Assembly (NCBI GenBank): GCA_011523725.1 | Contig: WTGD01000146.1 | Coordinates: 1-7,916, forward strand | Source of the DNA: Nitrospinota bacterium | GTDB lineage: Bacteria; UBA8248 | Reading direction: 5' to 3' | DNA: 7,916 nucleotides | Shown: piece by piece, positions 4,860 to 7,916 of the stretch | Numbering within the stretch: the first letter of the stretch is position 1 | How the letters are laid out: each line of letters begins with the position of its first letter | Notes under the pieces: generated by a model | What the model was told of the DNA's origin: nothing | Seen by the model: only the letters and a program-made list of their open reading frames with translations | Databases searched by the model: none | Made by a program: the position numbers and the translations under genes

Positions 4860-5702
4860 ATGATGGCAAAAACAGCCTGGGTTTGGATGCTCGTTTTCGT
4901 CCTGCTTACGGCGGCTTTTGCGGAAATGGCCCGCGCCGCCTCCCCGAAAATGGGCAAGGGCAGATACGCAGGGATGATCCTCATCCCGGCGGGGCCGTTC
5001 ACGATGGGGCGCAATGACGGCCCCGATGAAGAAAAGCCCGCGCACCGCGTGTTTCTTCCTGCATATTACATCGACCAAAACCTGGTGACCTGGGCGGATT
5101 ACCTGCCCTTCATCCAGGCGAAAGGCCCGGCGGGCCCCCAGGGGGAGATGTATCTGGATACCGACGACCCCGACTCCAAGATCGTCCCCAAAGGCGACGC
5201 CTGGGTCGTCGAGATGGGTTTCGATAAATTCCCGGCGAGCGAGATGGCCTGGGGCGGAGCGCTGGCCTACTGCCGCTGGAAGAGGAAGAAGCTGCCCACC
5301 GAGGCGCAATGGGACAAGGCGGCGCGCGAAGCGGATGGCCGCCTCTACCCGTGGGGCAACCGGAAACCGTCGGGAGAATACCTGCTACTTGGAGATTTCC
5401 GGGGCCAGACGGCGGTCGTGGGCAGCTATCCCAGGGGCGCGAGCCCATACGGGGTGAACGACATGGCGGGGCAGGTGTGGGAGTGGACGGCCTCGCTGGC
5501 GATGCCCTATCCCTACAAGCCCAAAGACGGGCGCGAGAGCCTGAGCGCGGTGGATGCGCGCGTGGTGCGGGGCGGCAATTCGGCGAGCCTGCCCGAGGGC
5601 ATGACGACGACGAGCCGTGAAGTCGTGATGCCCGGAAGGCAGGCGACGGGCCACGGCTACCTCGGCTTCAGGTGCGCCTCCGAGCCGCCGCATTCGACAT
5701 GA
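4860..5702 (+). CDS. secreted FGE/SUMF1-domain protein lacking the catalytic cysteines
   Basis: This is a 280-residue protein with a Sec signal peptide (MMAKTAWVWMLVFVLLTAAF, then AEMARA|AS) cleaved near residue 26. The mature part is one formylglycine-generating-enzyme (FGE-sulfatase) domain. It shows the opening MILIPAGPFTMG (39-50), a DEEKPAHRVFL strand (56-66), Y-C-R-W-x4-LPTEAQWDKAAR (137-156), LYPWGN (162-167), the Ca-site-like ND-MAGQVWEW (200-209), VVRGGN (235-240) and the terminal GYLGFRC (266-272). In true FGE the RGG strand is followed by two catalytic cysteines. Here those positions are S243 and M248 in the RGGNSASLPEGMTTTSR segment, so sulfatase activation is unlikely. The domain is also used by enzymes and binding proteins with other chemistry (PvdO, EgtB and similar). 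ATG 4860 has GAGGA 8 bases upstream; ATG 4863 is a possible alternative. Lipoprotein B follows. Confidence 0.88.
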   Translation: MMAKTAWVWMLVFVLLTAAFAEMARAASPKMGKGRYAGMILIPAGPFTMGRNDGPDEEKPAHRVFLPAYYIDQNLVTWADYLPFIQAKGPAGPQGEMYLDTDDPDSKIVPKGDAWVVEMGFDKFPASEMAWGGALAYCRWKRKKLPTEAQWDKAAREADGRLYPWGNRKPSGEYLLLGDFRGQTAVVGSYPRGASPYGVNDMAGQVWEWTASLAMPYPYKPKDGRESLSAVDARVVRGGNSASLPEGMTTTSREVVMPGRQATGHGYLGFRCASEPPHST

Positions 5703-6055
5703 TGGGCACCACTCAAAACCGTAAACCCGCCCGTATCTGATTCGAGAATATATTCTCCGGATAACGCCATCGCGCATCTTCCTGAAGCGCTTTATCTCTC
5801 GGGCCTTCCGCTTTCACCTACAGCCGGCCCTGATTTTTCCACCCCTGTTTTCCATCTGATCAGTTTTGCTTGACTCTCCATTTCAATGGTGAGAGAAATG
5901 TACGAATTGGCTTCGAGGACTCAAAAGCTCGATTAGAAAAACACCAACTCATTCCTGCGTGTGTTCGATGTCGTTTCACATCGACCATTCCGGCTCGGAC
6001 AAGGAAGGTGATCGAACGCCACGAGGACTTTGTGGTCATAGCGAGGGGACCCGAC
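5703..6055. other. 353-bp spacer between the FGE-like gene and lipoprotein B
   Basis: I see no gene with a credible start here. The spacer holds a 14-bp palindrome near its left end, and a TTGACT hexamer (5870-5875) without a good -10 partner at 16-18 bp. Its last ~45 bp are homologous to the sequence before lipoprotein A: CGAGGA at 6022 versus 3351, then a TGGT-containing segment, then GAGGGG at 6043-6048 versus 3371. The frame of lipoprotein B stays open back to about 5870, but that extension is not protein-like and precedes the signal peptide. Confidence 0.6.
5744..5757. repeat. 14-bp perfect AT-rich palindrome after the FGE-like gene
   Basis: GAGAATA (5744-5750) is followed directly by its reverse complement TATTCTC (5751-5757). 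It lies 41 bp past the FGE-like stop codon. With no loop it suits a dimeric DNA-binding protein better than a terminator. No adjacent promoter is clear. Confidence 0.45.
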
Positions 6056-7051
6056 ATGAAATCCATACCTATGCTGCTCGTAATGATGTTGGCGCTTACC
6101 GCCTGTTATGGCGGCGGTGGCGGCGGCTCGCCCGGCGGAGTGCCGATAAAGTTACAGAAGAATACCGAGTTCGACGGCGAGAACCTGCGGGTTTTCGTGA
6201 GGTATAGCGACGGAACCACGGCTTCCGTCAACACGACAGACGATGTCATCGGCGTGCAGCCCGGGGTGACGCCCGTGCCCGGCCACCAGGCGCGGGCCTG
6301 GACGTTTCTCAAGATCACGGATGACGCGACATCGGTCGCCCACGCCCTGGTGAGTTGGAACCCGGACGACCCGGCGGACTACCTGATGGCCGGCTGGTGG
6401 GCGCTCTTCCCCGACCAGAAGCCGCCGGTTTCGTTCGAGGATTTTATGCCGTTCGCGATTATCGACGGTCCGGAACTCGACCATGGCATCACGCCGCAGC
6501 TTCCGGTCGACGGAACGGCCAGTTATGCGGGCCCGGCCGGAGGGCTCTACGCGTACGAGGCCGGGAGCGGCTGGGGAGAGAATGAGGGCGACTTCGTGCT
6601 CGAGGAGTACCAGGGGACGGTCACCCTCACCGCGGACTTCGCGGACGGCACCCTGAAGGGCTGCATCGGGTGCGTGGGCGATCTCGCCACGCAGCGCGCG
6701 CATTTCGGCGTTTTCCTCGGCCAGGAAGTAAGCGACTTGCAGGGTATCGCCAAGGACTACGAACTCCATCTCGCCACCGCGATTATCAGGGAAGACGGCA
6801 TGTTCGATCGCGACAGGGTGACGCTGAAACACCCGGAGCGGAACATCACGCTGTGGGAAGGGTACTGGGGCGGGGCCCTTTCCAGCCGCCAGGACACGGA
6901 CGGGAATCCCCGGCTGGTGATGGGCTTCAGCAGCGTTTATTTCGAGGAGAGCGACGGCAGCGAGGGCGTGCTGACCGGGTCGTTCCTGGGTCTGAGCGAG
7001 CGCTTCAGGGAAAACGGGGTGTCCCGATTTCCTCCCCCGCAAGACAAGTGA
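6056..7051 (+). CDS. outer-membrane lipoprotein B, TbpB-like beta-barrel type (paralogue of the gene at 3386)
   Basis: This 331-residue lipoprotein has the same length as its paralogue. The signal peptide MKSIPMLLVMMLALTAC ends in lipobox L-T-A-C17, then a six-Gly tether. Blocks shared with A include GHQARAWTFLKITDDATSVA, DPADYL-AGWW, YAGPAGGLY-YEAGS-WGENEG, LTADFADGTLKGCIGCVGDL, RDYELHLATAIIREDG (KDYELHL here), RQDTDGNPRLV and FSSVYFEESDGS. C203 and C206 (CIGC) are the only other cysteines and sit at exactly the same residues as in A. The two diverge most around residues 125-150 (here SFEDFMPFAIIDGPELDHGI) and in the tether. ATG 6056 has GAGGGG (6043-6048) 7 bases upstream. The in-frame extension to 5870 is rejected because the signal peptide would become internal. 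It lies downstream of the intact FGE-like gene. TbpB-like is a fold-level guess; ligand unknown. Confidence 0.87.
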   Translation: MKSIPMLLVMMLALTACYGGGGGGSPGGVPIKLQKNTEFDGENLRVFVRYSDGTTASVNTTDDVIGVQPGVTPVPGHQARAWTFLKITDDATSVAHALVSWNPDDPADYLMAGWWALFPDQKPPVSFEDFMPFAIIDGPELDHGITPQLPVDGTASYAGPAGGLYAYEAGSGWGENEGDFVLEEYQGTVTLTADFADGTLKGCIGCVGDLATQRAHFGVFLGQEVSDLQGIAKDYELHLATAIIREDGMFDRDRVTLKHPERNITLWEGYWGGALSSRQDTDGNPRLVMGFSSVYFEESDGSEGVLTGSFLGLSERFRENGVSRFPPPQDK

Positions 7052-7073
7052 TCCGATTGGGAAGCGGGCGTTT

Positions 7074-7805
7074 TCACCATAGCGCGCGTGTGAGGTCGCT
7101 TAGCGAGCATTTCTGGCGGCCGGCGTCGTCGAAATTCGCGGGCGACAACCAGCGATCGTGCGCCTCGCGGACGGCGGGCCATTCCTCCTGGGTGAGGGAG
7201 AACCAGGCGGTGTCCCGGCTGCGTCCCTTGACGATCATGTGGTTCAGGAAAATTCCCTCGTAGCGGAAGCCCAGGCGCAGGGCCGCGGAGCGAGAGGCGG
7301 CGTTCAAGGCGTCGCATTTCCACTCCAAGCGGCGGTAGCCCAGGGTTTCCAGGGCGTGGTTCATCTTGAGCGAGAGCGCCTCGGTGGCCCGGGCGCCGCG
7401 CTGCCAGTCGCGCCCGAACCAGATGTGGCCGATTTCGGTGACCCCGACGGCGGGTCTGATCTCCATGAAACTGCCCATCCCGCCGAGGTGGCCCGTGGCG
7501 TTGTCGCGGTAGACGACGAACACGGGATCCTTGGAGGCTTGCCGCTTGACCAGGAGGGCGCGCACCTCCTCCTCGTTCGAGAAGGGCCCCACGTTCATGT
7601 AATCGAATATCCGCTCGGGCTCTTCGCCCTCGGTCGCCGCCTTGAAAATGTCGGCGGTGTCGCGCTCCGCATCGACAGGCTGGAGAGAGGTTCCGGGGCC
7701 CGAGAGGCTTGCGCCCTGGAAACCCTCCCAGCGGCGCGGGGCGATTTTCTCATTGCCTATAGGGCGTCTGTTCGCCGCGCTTGCCAGTTCCTGTTCCGTA
7801 GCCAT
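7074..7805 (-). CDS. GNAT N-acetyltransferase, RimJ/RimL type
   Basis: This 243-residue GNAT-fold protein probably transfers an acetyl group from acetyl-CoA to an amine. In order: an N-terminal extension (about 1-40), a helix with ERIFDYMNVGPFSNEEEVRALL (about 64-85), the strand PVFVVYRDNATGHLGGMGSF (94-113), EIGHIWFGRDWQRGARATEA (124-143) carrying the acetyl-CoA pyrophosphate loop Q-R-G-x-R-A-T-E-A, and the C-terminal YRRLEWKCDALNAASRSAAL / RLGFRYEGIF (157-186), which is characteristic of the COG1670-like branch, followed by KGRSRDTAWFSL. It is cytoplasmic with a small-molecule or protein N-terminal substrate; the sequence does not decide which. ATG 7805-7803 has AGGGA at 7815-7811, 5 bases upstream. 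It converges with lipoprotein B, leaving 22 bp between the stops, and the duplicated-module homology ends at about its stop codon. Confidence 0.9.
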   Translation of the reverse strand: MATEQELASAANRRPIGNEKIAPRRWEGFQGASLSGPGTSLQPVDAERDTADIFKAATEGEEPERIFDYMNVGPFSNEEEVRALLVKRQASKDPVFVVYRDNATGHLGGMGSFMEIRPAVGVTEIGHIWFGRDWQRGARATEALSLKMNHALETLGYRRLEWKCDALNAASRSAALRLGFRYEGIFLNHMIVKGRSRDTAWFSLTQEEWPAVREAHDRWLSPANFDDAGRQKCSLSDLTRALW

Positions 7806-7843
7806 GAAAGTCCCTTTTCATTTCCAAAAAATTCGGAAGGGTG

Positions 7844-7872
7844 TAAATACATTCGTACGCGTTTTCAGTAAA
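7844..7872 (-). promoter_or_regulatory. candidate promoter of the GNAT gene
   Basis: On the minus strand TTTACT (7872-7867), a 17-bp spacer and TATTTA (7849-7844) precede the GNAT start by 38 bp. The spacing is ideal, but the boxes match the consensus at only 4/6 and 3/6 positions. Confidence 0.3.
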
Positions 7873-7916
7873 CCCGAATGCTTGGGGTTGTTGAAAAAAC
7901 ACCCCGCTCGTCCTCC

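Noticed and set aside
4860..5702. Calling this gene a sulfatase-activating formylglycine-generating enzyme
   Set aside because: The catalytic cysteine positions are Ser243 and Met248, the protein is secreted, and no sulfatase is present in the window.
5912..5921. Third copy of the TTCGAGGACT leader motif found before the FGE-like gene (4844-4853)
   Set aside because: Only 10 bases match, with a loose AAAAACA further on; the rest does not align, so it is not distinguishable from chance.
6152..7042. 296-residue minus-strand frame opposite lipoprotein B
   Set aside because: It is antisense to a lipoprotein with a signal peptide, good ribosome binding site and intact paralogue; no independent protein features are seen.
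7158..7871. 237-residue plus-strand frame opposite the GNAT gene
   Set aside because: It is a mirror of the GNAT coding frame, rich in Gly/Arg/Pro, without a start signal.

Overview
The window looks like a chromosomal segment from a Gram-negative, fairly GC-rich, Proteobacteria-like bacterium. The pointers are two Sec-dependent lipoproteins with Gly-rich tethers, AGGAG-type ribosome binding sites, a CCA-encoding tRNA-Gly, and palindromic intergenic repeats. I cannot name the genus. There is no integrase, transposase, phage gene or CRISPR array.

Layout, left to right: (1) the C-terminal end of an alpha/beta hydrolase of the FrsA / 2,6-dihydropseudooxynicotine hydrolase type (+); (2) a tRNA-Gly(GCC) with a recognisable promoter (+); (3) a two-domain NIPSNAP-family protein (-), convergent with the tRNA across a GC-rich hairpin; (4) divergently, a HEPN/MNT toxin-antitoxin pair of the HI0074/HI0073 type with both signature motifs intact and clearly lower GC than its surroundings; (5) an EthD-like dimeric alpha/beta-barrel protein (+); (6) a decayed stretch of about 490 bp holding two gene remnants; (7) lipoprotein A (+); (8) a 478-bp intergenic region rich in REP-like palindromes; (9) a secreted FGE/SUMF1-domain protein (+) behind a TATAAT box and a perfect dyad; (10) a 353-bp spacer; (11) lipoprotein B (+), about three quarters identical to A; (12) a convergent RimJ/RimL-type GNAT acetyltransferase (-).

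The most interesting point is that 2905-7080 reads as a degenerate tandem duplication of a two-gene module, secreted FGE-like protein plus TbpB-like surface lipoprotein. In the second copy both genes are intact. In the first copy the lipoprotein is intact, but the FGE-like gene survives only as its leader and signal-peptide segment (2905-3036), with a 1-base frameshift and a stop. The similarity between copies also covers the lipoprotein ribosome-binding region and about 28 bp past its stop codon. The FGE-like protein lacks the catalytic cysteines of true formylglycine-generating enzymes, so it is probably not a sulfatase maturase. The lipoproteins keep one CxxC pair each as their only cysteines besides the lipidated one. 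What the module does is unknown.

The remaining genes are ordinary accessory or housekeeping functions that share no obvious pathway.
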